Origin: Raineyella sp034933565
Lineage (GTDB): Bacteria > Actinomycetota > Actinomycetes > Propionibacteriales > Propionibacteriaceae
NCBI RefSeq assembly: GCF_034933565.1
Contig: NZ_JAYFNG010000052.1
Coordinates: 13,449 to 77,448 of the forward strand
Direction of reading: 5' to 3'
Length of the DNA stretch: 64,000 nt
The notes under the pieces are model-generated. The model did not search any database. It was given only the letters and a program-made list of their open reading frames with translations, and had not been told where the DNA came from. Position numbers and translations under genes: made by a program. How positions within the stretch are numbered: the stretch's first letter is position 1; the number at the start of each line of letters is the position of its first letter. Below, piece by piece: positions 43,520-52,472 of this stretch.

Positions 43520-45169
43520 TCAGCCGGCCGGCCGGACCAGTGCCCGCAGCCGGGTGTCGAGGTCGCGACGGTCGGCGCGGCTGATCGGCACCTCGAGCAG
43601 TTCTCGGCCCTGCACCGGCGCGGCCAGCGCCTCAGCGAGGTCCTCGCGGCCCCCGATCCGGCGGTGCCGCCAGCCGTACGCTCCGGCGAGGGCGGCGAAG
43701 TCGAGCCCGTGCGGGGTGGCGAACAGCCGCTCGAAGGCCCCCTCGTACGCTCCCGCGTCGTAGCGTGGGTCGCCCTGCTCGAGGGTGTGGAAGATCGACC
43801 CGCCGTCGTCGTTGACCAGCACCACCCGCAGGTCGGGCACCTGCTCGGTCGGGCCGATCAGCAGGCCGCCGGCGTCGTGGGCCAGTGAGACGTCGCCGAT
43901 CAGCGCGGTGACCGGCCGGCCACTGCCGATCCCGGCGCCGGTGGCGGTGGACACCAGGCCGTCGATTCCGGACAGGCCGCGGTTGCCGAGCACCATCGCC
44001 GGAACGGCCAGGGTCGGGGCCAGGTCGGCGTCGCGCATCGGCTGGGAGTTGCCGAGCAGCAACAGATCCTCGGGGGGCACCGACGCGACCACTGCGGCGG
44101 CGATCTCCGGGCCGGTCAGGGCCGGCTGGGCGGCGAGCAGGCCGGCCACCTCCGCGGTGACCCGCCGATCCGCCTGCTGCCACCCGCTGAGCCAGTCGGG
44201 GTCGCCGGCCGGCAGCCGGACCTCGTCGGCGACCACCGCCGCGTGCAGGCCGACGTCGCTCCATTCCGAGCCGTCCGCGACCACGATCACCTCGACGTCG
44301 GGCCGGGCCAGCAGACGCATCACCGGGCGGGACAGTGTCGGGCGGCCGTACACCACCACCCGTTCGATCCGCTCCGCGAGCGGTGTCTCGAGCAGCAGCC
44401 GGTAGCCGGCCAGGGCGCTGCCGGTCCGGGCGTTCGAGGCCGGGCCGGCGAGCAGCGGCACGCCCGCCTCCTCGGCGGTGCGGCGGGCCCGGGCGCCGGT
44501 GGCCTGGGTGCCGCTGCCGACCAGCACCACGGTCCGCGGGCCGGGCCCGAGCTCGGTGAGCATGCCGGCGCCGAGCGGGGCGATGGCCGGGGCCTCGACA
44601 TCGAGCCAGGACAGGTCGTCGTCGGCCGCATCGGGCACGAGCGGCTCGGCGAGTCGGACGTTCAGATGACCCGGGCCCGGCTGGCGGTTCCGCAGGCCGG
44701 TGGCGGCGGCGAGCACCCGGGCGACCTGGTGGCGTACGGCCCGAGCACCGGAGTCGGCCTCGAGGTTGGCCTCGGCGCGGACGAAGCCGCCGAAGATCCC
44801 GGTCTGGTGGGTGGTCTGGTTGGCGCCGGTGTCGAGCATGCCGTTCGGCCGGTCGGCGGACAGGGCGATCAACGGCACGCCGGTGTGCGCGGCCTCCATC
44901 AGCGCGGGCAGCAGATTGCCCACCGCGGTGCCGGAGGTGGTCAGCACCGGCACCGGGCGGCCGGTGGCCCGGGCGATGCCGTACGCGGTGAACCCGGCCA
45001 CCCGCTCGTCGATCCGGACGTGCAGGCGCAACCGACCGGCGGCAGCGGCCCGGTGCGCGGCCAGCAGCAGCGGCGTGTTGCGCGAGCCGGGGGCGACGAC
45101 CAGGTGCTCGACGCCGTTGGCGAGGAGCTGGCCGACGACGGCGCGGGCGAGAACGGTGGACGGGTTCAT
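43520..45169 (-). CDS. menD: 2-succinyl-5-enolpyruvyl-6-hydroxy-3-cyclohexene-1-carboxylate synthase
   Basis: 549 residues, thiamine diphosphate enzyme. Start VVGQLLANGVEHLVVAPGSRNTPLLLAA, RIDERVAGFTAYGIARATGRP with the catalytic Glu region, SADRPNG and, near the C-terminus, the TPP motif GDVSLAHDAGGLL followed by VLVNDDGGSIFHTLEQ. Joins isochorismate and 2-oxoglutarate. ATG 45169 has GGGAGG upstream. Downstream of menC in the same direction with a 106-base gap. Confidence 0.93.
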   Translation of the reverse strand: MNPSTVLARAVVGQLLANGVEHLVVAPGSRNTPLLLAAHRAAAAGRLRLHVRIDERVAGFTAYGIARATGRPVPVLTTSGTAVGNLLPALMEAAHTGVPLIALSADRPNGMLDTGANQTTHQTGIFGGFVRAEANLEADSGARAVRHQVARVLAAATGLRNRQPGPGHLNVRLAEPLVPDAADDDLSWLDVEAPAIAPLGAGMLTELGPGPRTVVLVGSGTQATGARARRTAEEAGVPLLAGPASNARTGSALAGYRLLLETPLAERIERVVVYGRPTLSRPVMRLLARPDVEVIVVADGSEWSDVGLHAAVVADEVRLPAGDPDWLSGWQQADRRVTAEVAGLLAAQPALTGPEIAAAVVASVPPEDLLLLGNSQPMRDADLAPTLAVPAMVLGNRGLSGIDGLVSTATGAGIGSGRPVTALIGDVSLAHDAGGLLIGPTEQVPDLRVVLVNDDGGSIFHTLEQGDPRYDAGAYEGAFERLFATPHGLDFAALAGAYGWRHRRIGGREDLAEALAAPVQGRELLEVPISRADRRDLDTRLRALVRPAG

Positions 45170-45275
45170 GCGACCTCCCTCGGGGGCGGGGCGCCCTTCT
45201 GGTGTGGAGCGACCCGGACGGCCGCGGCCCGGAGGACGACGGACCGGCCCGGACGTGGCGACGGCGGCCGTCGGC

Positions 45276-46229
45276 TCACCGGGTCAGGCTAGCCGTCTGC
45301 TCGAGCCGACGGGCCCATCGGGCCCGAGTGGCGGGATCGGCGGCGAACGCCGCGAGCCGGGCGGGGGTGGGGGCCGGCCGGCGGACCGTCAGCCAGCCGT
45401 CCACGGCGGCCAGCGGCTCGTCGACCACGTCGTCGGCCAGCAGCCGGGAGGTGTTCAGCCCGCAGGCGTACGGCAGTTCGGGCAGCGCGGCGGCTAGCGC
45501 GAGACCGGCAGCGAGCCCGACGGAGGTCTCCAGTGCACTGGAGACGACGACCGGCAGGCCGAGCCGTTCGGCCAGTTCGAGACAGGCCCGCACCCCGCCG
45601 AGCGGCTGGACCTTCAGCACGGCGACGTCGGCGGCTTCCAGGGCGACCACCCGCTCCGGATCACCCGAACGGCGGATCGACTCGTCGGCGGCGATCGGCA
45701 CGTCGAGGCCGTCGTGGGCGAGGTGGCGGCGCAGTGCGGCGAGGTCCTCGGTGGTCGGGCAGGGCTGCTCGGCGTACTCCAGGTCGAACCGGGCCAGGGC
45801 CGCCAGGTGCCGGCGGGCGGTGGGGACGTCCCAGGCGCCGTTCGCGTCGATCCGCAGGTGCCCGCCCGGGCCCAGGGCGTCGCGGACCGCCTCCAGCCGG
45901 GCGATGTCGTCGGCGATGTCGGAGCGCGGGTCGGCGACCTTGACCTTGGCCGTACGGCAGCCGGAGTCGGTGACGATCGCGTGGGCCCGTTCCGGGGTGA
46001 CGACCGGCACGGTGACGTTGACCGGCACCCGGTCGCGCACCGGCGCGGGCCATTCCTCGGTGGCCGCCTCGCGGGCCGCCCGCAGCCACGGGATGAGCTC
46101 GGCCCCCGAGTAGTCCAGGAAGGGGCTCCACTCCGCCCAGCCGGCCGGCCCCCGCCAGAGCATGCCCTCGCGGACATCGATGCCGCGGAACCGGGTCCGC
46201 AGCGGGATCGACCAGACGTACGTCTCCAT
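45276..46229 (-). CDS. menC: o-Succinylbenzoate synthase
   Basis: 317 residues, enolase superfamily. TAKVKVAD holds the catalytic KxK, RIDANGAW, EYAEQPCPT and IAADESIR supply the Mg ligands (Asp, Glu, Asp), and VLKVQPLGG the second acid/base Lys. Short actinobacterial MenC type. ATG 46229 is preceded by TAGGGT six bases upstream on the minus strand (leaderless). Divergent from menE. Confidence 0.92.
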   Translation of the reverse strand: METYVWSIPLRTRFRGIDVREGMLWRGPAGWAEWSPFLDYSGAELIPWLRAAREAATEEWPAPVRDRVPVNVTVPVVTPERAHAIVTDSGCRTAKVKVADPRSDIADDIARLEAVRDALGPGGHLRIDANGAWDVPTARRHLAALARFDLEYAEQPCPTTEDLAALRRHLAHDGLDVPIAADESIRRSGDPERVVALEAADVAVLKVQPLGGVRACLELAERLGLPVVVSSALETSVGLAAGLALAAALPELPYACGLNTSRLLADDVVDEPLAAVDGWLTVRRPAPTPARLAAFAADPATRARWARRLEQTASLTR

Positions 46230-46311
46230 GCCTCGACCCTATGTCCGCCGCATCGGGTCGTCGGTGAGGCAGCCGCCGGTGACGCTGCGCCCGGCGTCGT
46301 ACCCTTTCCCC
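46230..46311. promoter_or_regulatory. Divergent menC/menE promoter region with two leaderless starts
   Basis: Within 82 bases, TAGGGT (minus strand, plus coordinates 46236-46241) ends six bases from the menC ATG, and TACCCT (46300-46305) ends six bases from the menE GTG. Neither gene has a ribosome-binding site. The two -10-like hexamers are nearly mirror images, and the short distance would allow coordinated control. Confidence 0.5.
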
Positions 46312-47481
46312 GTGCCCACTCCCCCGCTGCGGTTGCTGCCGACCACCGGACTGTCGGCCGACGAGCTGACCGCGGCCTTCGCCGGGGCGCTCGACGGAGC
46401 ATACGTCCTCGCGCCGCTGCCGCCCGACCCGGTCGAGGAGGCGGCGGTGCGCCGGATGCTGGTCGCGGCCGAGGCGCCCGGTGCGGTGCCGGCCGACGTG
46501 GCGCTGATCGTCTCCACCTCCGGCTCGACCGGCGCCCCGAAGGGCGTGATGCTGTCGGCGACGGCGATCCGGGCGGGGGCCGCGGCGACCGATGCGCGGC
46601 TCGGCGGGCCGGGCGAGTGGTCGCTGGCGCTGGGCCCGCACTACGTGGCCGGCGCGATGGTCGTCTGCCGCGCGCTGCTGGCCGGCGAGGCCCTGCATCT
46701 GGTCCCACCGCACCTGGCCGGGATCGCGGCGGCGACGACACGTCCCGGGGCGCGGCACTACCTGTCGGTGGTGCCCACCCAGCTGGCCCGGCTGCGACAG
46801 GACGGGGCGGGTCTGGCGGCGCTGGCCGGGTTCGACACGATTCTGCTCGGCGGGGCCGCGGTCGACGTCGAGGTGCTGGCCGGGCTGCGCGCCCGAGGGC
46901 TGCGGCTGGTCACAACGTACGGGATGAGCGAGACCAGCGGCGGCTGCGTGTACGACGGCCGGCCGTTGGACGGGGTCACGGTGCGCGCCGACCCCGCTGA
47001 CGGGCGGCTCGCCATCACCGGTCCGGTGCTGTTCTCCGGCTACCTGGGACGACCGGAGCTGACCGCCGAGGTGGTCCGGGCCGAGCCGGGCGGACACCGC
47101 AGCCTGCTCACCGGCGACCGGGGTGAGGTCGCCGCCGACGGGACCGTCCGCGTCCTCGGCCGGCTCGACGACGTGGTGATCTCCGGTGGCCTGAACGTGG
47201 ACCTGGCGGCCGTCCAGGCCGCGTCCCGGCGGGCCCTCGGCACCACCGACCTGGTCGCCGTCGGGGTGCCCGACCCGGTCTGGGGCACCCGGGTGGTGGT
47301 GGTGACGAGCCGGCGGACCTCGCTGGCCGGCCTGCGGGAGGCGCTGGCGGGCGAGCTGGCACACCATGCCCTGCCGCGCGGGCTGGGCCGTCTCGACGTG
47401 CTGCCGACGACCAGTAGTGGCAAGATCGATCGCCGGGCCGTGATCGCGGCCTGGGGGTCGATGGACGAGGAGCAGGTGTGA
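46312..47481 (+). CDS. menE: o-Succinylbenzoate-CoA ligase
   Basis: 389 residues, short actinobacterial form of the acyl-adenylate ligase family. P-loop IVSTSGSTGAPKGVML, TYGMSETSGGCVYDG (adenine-binding), LTGDRGEV, LGRLDDVVISGGLNV hinge, and PTTSSGKIDRRAV with the catalytic Lys. Activates o-succinylbenzoate with CoA. GTG 46312 chosen because the -10 hexamer sits six bases upstream and because residues before it are not conserved. Stop overlaps the menA start. Confidence 0.92.
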   Translation: MPTPPLRLLPTTGLSADELTAAFAGALDGAYVLAPLPPDPVEEAAVRRMLVAAEAPGAVPADVALIVSTSGSTGAPKGVMLSATAIRAGAAATDARLGGPGEWSLALGPHYVAGAMVVCRALLAGEALHLVPPHLAGIAAATTRPGARHYLSVVPTQLARLRQDGAGLAALAGFDTILLGGAAVDVEVLAGLRARGLRLVTTYGMSETSGGCVYDGRPLDGVTVRADPADGRLAITGPVLFSGYLGRPELTAEVVRAEPGGHRSLLTGDRGEVAADGTVRVLGRLDDVVISGGLNVDLAAVQAASRRALGTTDLVAVGVPDPVWGTRVVVVTSRRTSLAGLREALAGELAHHALPRGLGRLDVLPTTSSGKIDRRAVIAAWGSMDEEQV

Positions 47482-48362
47482 CGACGGTCGGGGATTGGGT
47501 CGAGGGTGCCCGGCTGCGGACCCTGCCGGCGGCGTTCAGCCCGGTCATGGCCGGCACCGGCGCCGCGATCGCGGCCGGCTCGTTCCGTCCGGTGCACGCC
47601 GGGCTCGCCCTGGTGGTGGCACTGGCCCTGCAGGTCGGCGTGAACTACGCCAACGACTACTCCGACGGCATCCGCGGCACGGACTCGGCCGAACGGGTCG
47701 GCCCGCAGCGTCTCGTCGGCTCCGGCGCGGCGCCTGCCGCGGTGGTGAAGCGGGCGGCGTTCGGCTGCTTCGGCCTCGCCGGTCTCGCCGGCCTCGCGCT
47801 GGTCATCCTCACCGGCCAGTGGTGGCTGCTGCTGGTCGGCGCCGCGAGCGTGCTGGCCGCCTGGTACTACACCGGCGGTCGGCACCCGTACGGCTATCTC
47901 GGCCTGGGCGAGATCTTCGTCTTCATCTTCTTCGGGCTGGTGGCGGTCTGCGGCACCACGTACGTCCAGGTGGGGGCCGTCACCCTGCCCAGCCTGTTCG
48001 CCGCGGTCGCCATCGGCGCGCTCGCCTGCGCGATCCTGGTGACCAACAACCTGCGCGACATCGCCACCGACATCGTCGCCGGCAAGCACACCCTGGAGAC
48101 CCGGCTCGGCGACCGTGGCAGTCGGATCTTCTTCGTCGTCCTGCTCGCCGTGACCGCGCTCGCCATCATCGGTGTGGCGGCCTCCTCCGGACGCTGGTGG
48201 TCGCTGTCGGGGCTGGCGTTCGCGCTGCCGCTGGCCCGGCCCACCCGCGCCCTGCTGGCCGGCGCGACCGGCCTGCCGCTGGTGCAGGTGCTGAAGATGA
48301 CCGGCCTCGCCGAACTGGTCGCCGCGGCCGGGCTCCTGGTCGGGCTCGCGATCCCGGCCTGA
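47478..48362 (+). CDS. menA: 1,4-dihydroxy-2-naphthoate polyprenyltransferase
   Basis: 294 residues, UbiA superfamily with nine membrane helices. First Asp motif NYANDYSDGIRGTD and second NNLRDIATD bind the Mg-polyprenyl diphosphate. It attaches the prenyl tail (made by the synthase at 15494-16489) to the naphthoate ring at the membrane. GTG 47478 overlaps the menE stop (GTGA). Confidence 0.94.
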   Translation: MTTVGDWVEGARLRTLPAAFSPVMAGTGAAIAAGSFRPVHAGLALVVALALQVGVNYANDYSDGIRGTDSAERVGPQRLVGSGAAPAAVVKRAAFGCFGLAGLAGLALVILTGQWWLLLVGAASVLAAWYYTGGRHPYGYLGLGEIFVFIFFGLVAVCGTTYVQVGAVTLPSLFAAVAIGALACAILVTNNLRDIATDIVAGKHTLETRLGDRGSRIFFVVLLAVTALAIIGVAASSGRWWSLSGLAFALPLARPTRALLAGATGLPLVQVLKMTGLAELVAAAGLLVGLAIPA

Positions 48363-48496
48363 TCGGCGGCCGGGTCCGGCAGGACGGGGACCCGACCGGA
48401 CGGGGACCTGACCGGACACGAGACTGACCGGCCGGGCGGTCCCTGACCCGGCCTCCGCATGCGTTCGATCATTGCCGACCCGGACCCTTCACCGCC

Positions 48497-48502
48497 TACA
48501 AT
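48497..48502 (+). promoter_or_regulatory. -10 element of the PLDc_N gene (leaderless)
   Basis: TACAAT ends six bases before the ATG at 48509; TTGCCG (48472) could be the -35 with a long 19-base spacer. Confidence 0.5.
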
Positions 48503-48508
48503 TCCGGC

Positions 48509-48766
48509 ATGATGCGCTACCTGCCCATCCTGATCGCCATCATGCTGACGATCTACTGCATCACCGACCTCGCCCAGACCGAGCCGGTGAAGGTGAACTT
48601 CATGCCGAAGTGGATGTGGTTCGTGGCGATCGTCGTGCTCCCGTTCGTCGGCCCGCTGGCCTGGCTGATCTTCGGCCGGGGCAGCTTCGGCAACGGTGGC
48701 GGTGGCGGCCGTGACCCACACGACCAGGCACCGGACAACGATCCTGAGTTCCTCCGCAGGCTCTGA
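48509..48766 (+). CDS. PLDc_N-domain small membrane protein
   Basis: 85 residues, two membrane helices (ILIAIMLTIYCITDLAQ and WMWFVAIVVLPFVGPLAWLIFG) separated by a short loop, the PLD nuclease N-terminal domain pattern found alone in many actinomycetes. A Gly run then an acidic tail follow. No catalytic PLD domain. Function unknown. A second ATG is adjacent (MM). Confidence 0.75.
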   Translation: MMRYLPILIAIMLTIYCITDLAQTEPVKVNFMPKWMWFVAIVVLPFVGPLAWLIFGRGSFGNGGGGGRDPHDQAPDNDPEFLRRL

Positions 48767-48826
48767 CGCCCGGCAGGCTCTGACGCCCGGCAGGGTCTGA
48801 CGCCCGGCAGGGTCTGACGCCCGCCC
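48759..48826. repeat. Four 17-bp tandem repeats overlapping the stop of the PLDc_N gene
   Basis: Unit GGCTCTGACGCCCGGCA at 48759, 48776, 48793 (GGGTCTG variant) and 48810 (last three bases changed). The first unit contains the stop codon TGA. Seventeen is not a multiple of three, so expansion would not extend the protein. Confidence 0.85.
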
Positions 48827-48956
48827 GGGTCGGCCCCCGGGCGAGTCTTCGCACCGGCCCGGATGGACCGGCCCACGCCGCTCGGCGGCCTGAGTCAGCC
48901 GGTCAGTGCCGCCCACCGGCCCGCGCCCGCCCACCGGCCCGAGCAGCCGGGGCCGC

Positions 48957-50681
48957 TCACGCTCCTGTTGCTGCGCCCGTTCCTGCTCCGGTCCCCAGCG
49001 ATTCCGCGATGATCCGGGCGGCGGTGGCGTCGTCGGGGGCCTCGGCGGCAGCCCGGCGGGCCTCGACCGCCCGCCGGTAGGACGCCTTCTCGCGGTCGAG
49101 GGTCGCGTCGTCCCAGCCGAGGAGCGGCGCGACGAGCTCGCCGATCTCGTCCAGCGTCGCGCAGCCACCGTCGCGCTGCTCGACGGCGAGCCGGACCCGC
49201 CGCTCCAGCACGTCGGACAGGTGCAGGGCCCCCTCGTGGGTCACCGCGTACACGACCTCGGCGCGCAGGTAGCCGGGGGCCGCGGCGAGCGGGCGGCCCA
49301 GATCGGGGGCGGCACGGACCAGGTCGGCGATCACCGTCAGCTCCGAGCCGTAGCGGGAGAGCAGGTGCTCGGTGCGGCGCCGGTCCCACCCCATCCGGCG
49401 AGCGACGGGGCCGGCCTGGGCCCTGGTCGCCTCGTACCCGACGGCACCGACGAGCTGGATCCGGCGGGTGATCGACGGCTGCACCCGGGCCCGTTCGTCC
49501 CCGAGGGCGAAGTCGACCGCATCCTCGGCCATCCGCCGGTAGGTGGTCAGCTTGCCGCCGGCGATCGCGGACAGTCCGGGCGCGACCCGGGCGACGGTGT
49601 GCTCGCGCGACACCTTCGCCGACTCACCGGGGGCGGCCTGGAGCGGCTGGAGCAGGGGGCGCAGGCCGGCGTACGAGGCGAGGATGTCGTCGCGGGTGAG
49701 CCGGGAGCGCAGCACCGCGTTGGCCTGGTCGAGGATGTAGTCGATGTCGGCCGCGGTGGCGACGGGAGTCTCGGGCTGCTCGGTCCAGGTGGTGTCGGTG
49801 GTGCCGATCACCCAGTGGTCGGGCCACGGGATGATGAACAGCACCGACTTCTCGGTGCGCAGGAACAGGCCGGTGCGTCCCCGGATCCGCTCCTTGGGGA
49901 CGACGATGTGCACCCCCTTCGAGGCCAGCACCTTGAGGCCCTGGGCCTGCGGACCGGCCAGGCCCTCGGTCTGCTCGGTCCACACGCCGGTGGCGTTGAT
50001 GACGTGGCGGGCCCGGACGGTGATCTCCCGGTCGGCCTCCAGGTCGTGCAGGACGGCCCCGGTGACCGCGCCGCGCTGGCGGACGAAGTCGACCACCCGG
50101 GTCCGGGAAGCGGCCAGGGCACCGTACGAGACGGCGGTACGGACCAGGTCGACGACCAGCCGGGCGTCATCGACCCGGGCGTCGTAGAAGCGGATCGCGC
50201 CGGTCAACCGTCCGGGGCGGATGTCGGGGAAGATGCCCAGTGCGCCGGCCTTGTCGTAGTGGCGCTGGATCGGCACGTGGCCGCCCTGGAACCGGGCGAT
50301 CAGGTCGTACAGGCCGATGCCGAGGGCACTGTAGCCGCGCTCGACCAGCGGGATCCGTAGCGGCCAGAGGAAGGGCTGGGCGTGCACCAGGTGCGGGGCG
50401 ATGGTGTCGAGCAGCAGGCCGCGCTCGGCGAGGGCCTCGGAGACCAGGTGCAGGTCGAGCTGGTAGAGGTAGCGGAGTCCGCCGTGGACGAGCCGGGAGG
50501 AGCGCGACGAGGTGCCGGCCGCCCAGTCCTGCATCTCGACCAGGCCGGTGCGCAGGCCTCGGGTGACGGCGTCGAGGGCGATCCCGGCGCCGGTGACGCC
50601 TCCGCCGACGACGAGGATGTCGAGACCGGCGCCGTCGGCCATCTCCGCCAGGGCGTGTGATCGGGACTGTGCGGTGAGCAT
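48957..50681 (-). CDS. glpD: Aerobic glycerol-3-phosphate dehydrogenase
   Basis: 574 residues. FAD-binding ILVVGGGVTGAGIALDAVTRG, then SSRSSRLVHGGLRYL (FAD/substrate), and IGTTDTTW and SAIAGGKLTTYRRMAED are GlpD signatures; the C-terminal helical cap is complete. Oxidises glycerol-3-phosphate at the membrane and passes electrons to menaquinone, which fits the quinone genes nearby. ATG 50681 has AAGGAG close upstream; a GTG three codons earlier is also possible. No glpF/glpK neighbour. Confidence 0.9.
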   Translation of the reverse strand: MLTAQSRSHALAEMADGAGLDILVVGGGVTGAGIALDAVTRGLRTGLVEMQDWAAGTSSRSSRLVHGGLRYLYQLDLHLVSEALAERGLLLDTIAPHLVHAQPFLWPLRIPLVERGYSALGIGLYDLIARFQGGHVPIQRHYDKAGALGIFPDIRPGRLTGAIRFYDARVDDARLVVDLVRTAVSYGALAASRTRVVDFVRQRGAVTGAVLHDLEADREITVRARHVINATGVWTEQTEGLAGPQAQGLKVLASKGVHIVVPKERIRGRTGLFLRTEKSVLFIIPWPDHWVIGTTDTTWTEQPETPVATAADIDYILDQANAVLRSRLTRDDILASYAGLRPLLQPLQAAPGESAKVSREHTVARVAPGLSAIAGGKLTTYRRMAEDAVDFALGDERARVQPSITRRIQLVGAVGYEATRAQAGPVARRMGWDRRRTEHLLSRYGSELTVIADLVRAAPDLGRPLAAAPGYLRAEVVYAVTHEGALHLSDVLERRVRLAVEQRDGGCATLDEIGELVAPLLGWDDATLDREKASYRRAVEARRAAAEAPDDATAARIIAESLGTGAGTGAATGA

Positions 50682-50831
50682 GGACTCCTTCACGGGCACC
50701 ACTATGCCAGCGCCGGGTCGTCCGCCGACGTGGGACGGCTCCCCCATTGCCGGGCCGCCCCACGGATGCAGCTCCCAGGGATGCAGCCCCGGCCGGACCC
50801 GCGCCTGCCGCTCAGACCCCGCATCGAGGGC

Positions 50832-51500
50832 TCAGACCCGCCGGGGCCCGCCCGTCGCCGCCCCGGCCGGGGCAGCGGACATCACCCGCCCCGCCGGGGC
50901 AGCCGACGGGACCGGTGACGCCGGGGCAGGCAGGGCGGTCACCACCGAGTTCGCGGCGAACTCCGTGCCGTCCCAGTCCTCGCAGGTGACCAGCACGAGC
51001 CGGTGCGGCCCGTCCTGGGCGAAGAGGGCTCCGGACTCCGCGGCGAGCTGGTCCTTGGTCAGCACCCGGACGTCCGCCACCACATAGGTGAAGGCGCCGG
51101 TGTCCCCGCCGAGGACGATGGTGGCCCCCGGCCTGAGGTCGACCAGGTGCTCGAAGACCGCGGACCCGCTGTGCACCTTGTGGGCGGTCAGCAGCGTCGT
51201 GCCGGTCGCAGCGCCGGCGTCGGCGGAGTGGTTCCACCAGCCGACCATCCGCGGATTGTCCGGCGGGTTGAGGGCGCCCTGCTTGAGCGCCATCGGCAGC
51301 ACGCCGATCCCGCGCAGGCCGAGGGAGTCGATCGTCAGGGTGGTGGGGTCGGACGGCCGGATCGCCGGTGTCGGCGCGACCCGGTGCACACCGTGGGCGG
51401 CCCACACCACGCCGGACGGCGCCGCGACCAGGACCAGCAGGCCGACGGTGAGGAGCAGCCAGGTGGGCACCCGGGGCCCGAGCCGGCGGCGGGTGCTCAT
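50832..51500 (-). CDS. Class F-type sortase
   Basis: 222 residues. N-terminal signal anchor LLLTVGLLVLVAAPSGVVWAA (residues 15-35, given in part), then the sortase barrel with catalytic His107 in LLTAHKV and Cys173 in VLVTCEDWDG. The GWWNHSADAGAATGTTLLTAH block fits class F sortases of actinomycetes. I do not see the usual Arg after the Cys: the expected position reads EFAANSVVTA. The 30-residue C-terminal tail is Pro/Ala-rich. ATG 51500 sits about 30 bases from the neighbouring surface-protein gene, suggesting a dedicated enzyme-substrate pair. Confidence 0.82.
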   Translation of the reverse strand: MSTRRRLGPRVPTWLLLTVGLLVLVAAPSGVVWAAHGVHRVAPTPAIRPSDPTTLTIDSLGLRGIGVLPMALKQGALNPPDNPRMVGWWNHSADAGAATGTTLLTAHKVHSGSAVFEHLVDLRPGATIVLGGDTGAFTYVVADVRVLTKDQLAAESGALFAQDGPHRLVLVTCEDWDGTEFAANSVVTALPAPASPVPSAAPAGRVMSAAPAGAATGGPRRV

Positions 51501-51530
51501 GTGCCCTCCCCCACCGACCGTACGACGGCC

Positions 51531-52199
51531 TCAGCGGCCACGCCGGCGCAGGCCGAGCGCACCCAGGCCGGCGATGGCGACGCCACCCACGCCGAGGGCG
51601 ATGATGCCGCCGCTGCTGTCGGCCTCCAGGCCGGAGTTCACCTTGCCGGGGACGGAGGCCGAGGCGGAGGCCGTCGGCCGGGCGGAGGGCTCGGACGACG
51701 GCTGGGAGGACGGCTCGGGCCCGGGGACGGTCGGAGGCGCGGCGGTGCAGTCGTCGAGCCAGAAGACCTTCGAGTTGACCTTCTCCCCGTCGCCGCTGAG
51801 CTGCACCTTGATGTGGTACTTCGCCTTGGGCAGCGTCTTGCCGGTCGTGGAGAACAGGGTGAAGTTGTTGCTGACCGCCTCGCCGTCCGACGGGATCACG
51901 AACGTCCCGGGCCCGGAGAACCCGAAGTCCTTGTCCGACACGCCGCTGGGCTTCGGATCCTGCGTGGTGAACGACACCTTGAACGTGCCCTTGTCGAAGC
52001 GGTTCGCGATGACCTGGAAGTCACAGCCGGTGATGTGCGGGTCGTTGCTGTTACCGGGCGTCTGGCCGACCGGGGCGACCTTGATGTCGCCTCGTGCGGC
52101 GTACGCCCGGGGGGCGAGGACCGGGGAGGCGACCAGGCCGATCACACCGGCGACCGCGAGGGCACGTACGGAGCGGGTACGGAACGTGGCGTCAGTCAT
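51531..52199 (-). CDS. Secreted surface protein, probable sortase substrate
   Basis: 222 residues. Signal peptide to about residue 34 (ALAVAGVIGLVASP, cleavage after RAYA). The mature domain (residues 50-150) has two Cys that could pair (TGCDFQV and LDDCTAAP) and looks like a beta-rich domain. A Pro/Ser-rich wall-spanning stretch follows, then KVNSGLEAD, a hydrophobic helix and the basic end LRRRGR: a cell-wall sorting signal layout without LPXTG. Strong ribosome-binding site AAAGGAG before ATG. Directly upstream of the sortase. Function of the beta domain unknown. Confidence 0.75.
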   Translation of the reverse strand: MTDATFRTRSVRALAVAGVIGLVASPVLAPRAYAARGDIKVAPVGQTPGNSNDPHITGCDFQVIANRFDKGTFKVSFTTQDPKPSGVSDKDFGFSGPGTFVIPSDGEAVSNNFTLFSTTGKTLPKAKYHIKVQLSGDGEKVNSKVFWLDDCTAAPPTVPGPEPSSQPSSEPSARPTASASASVPGKVNSGLEADSSGGIIALGVGGVAIAGLGALGLRRRGR

Positions 52200-52472
52200 G
52201 TTTCTCTCCTTTGAGGAACGGCGGACTGGGGAAGGAACGCCGGATCGGATGATCCGTCACACAGCCTGCCCGATATCCGCCGGCATGCCCGCAGACACGC
52301 CAACCCTCAACCGAAGTAATGACTGTTCGGCCATCACGATTTGACAACAAGCGAACACCCGTCCGGCCTTCCGGGGCCGCTCGGTCGGCACCCCGTCGTC
52401 AGCGGACCGACGCCACGTCCGGACGACATGGGCGTACGAGCCCGCTCCGGGCCGTACGCCACCCGCGACGGG

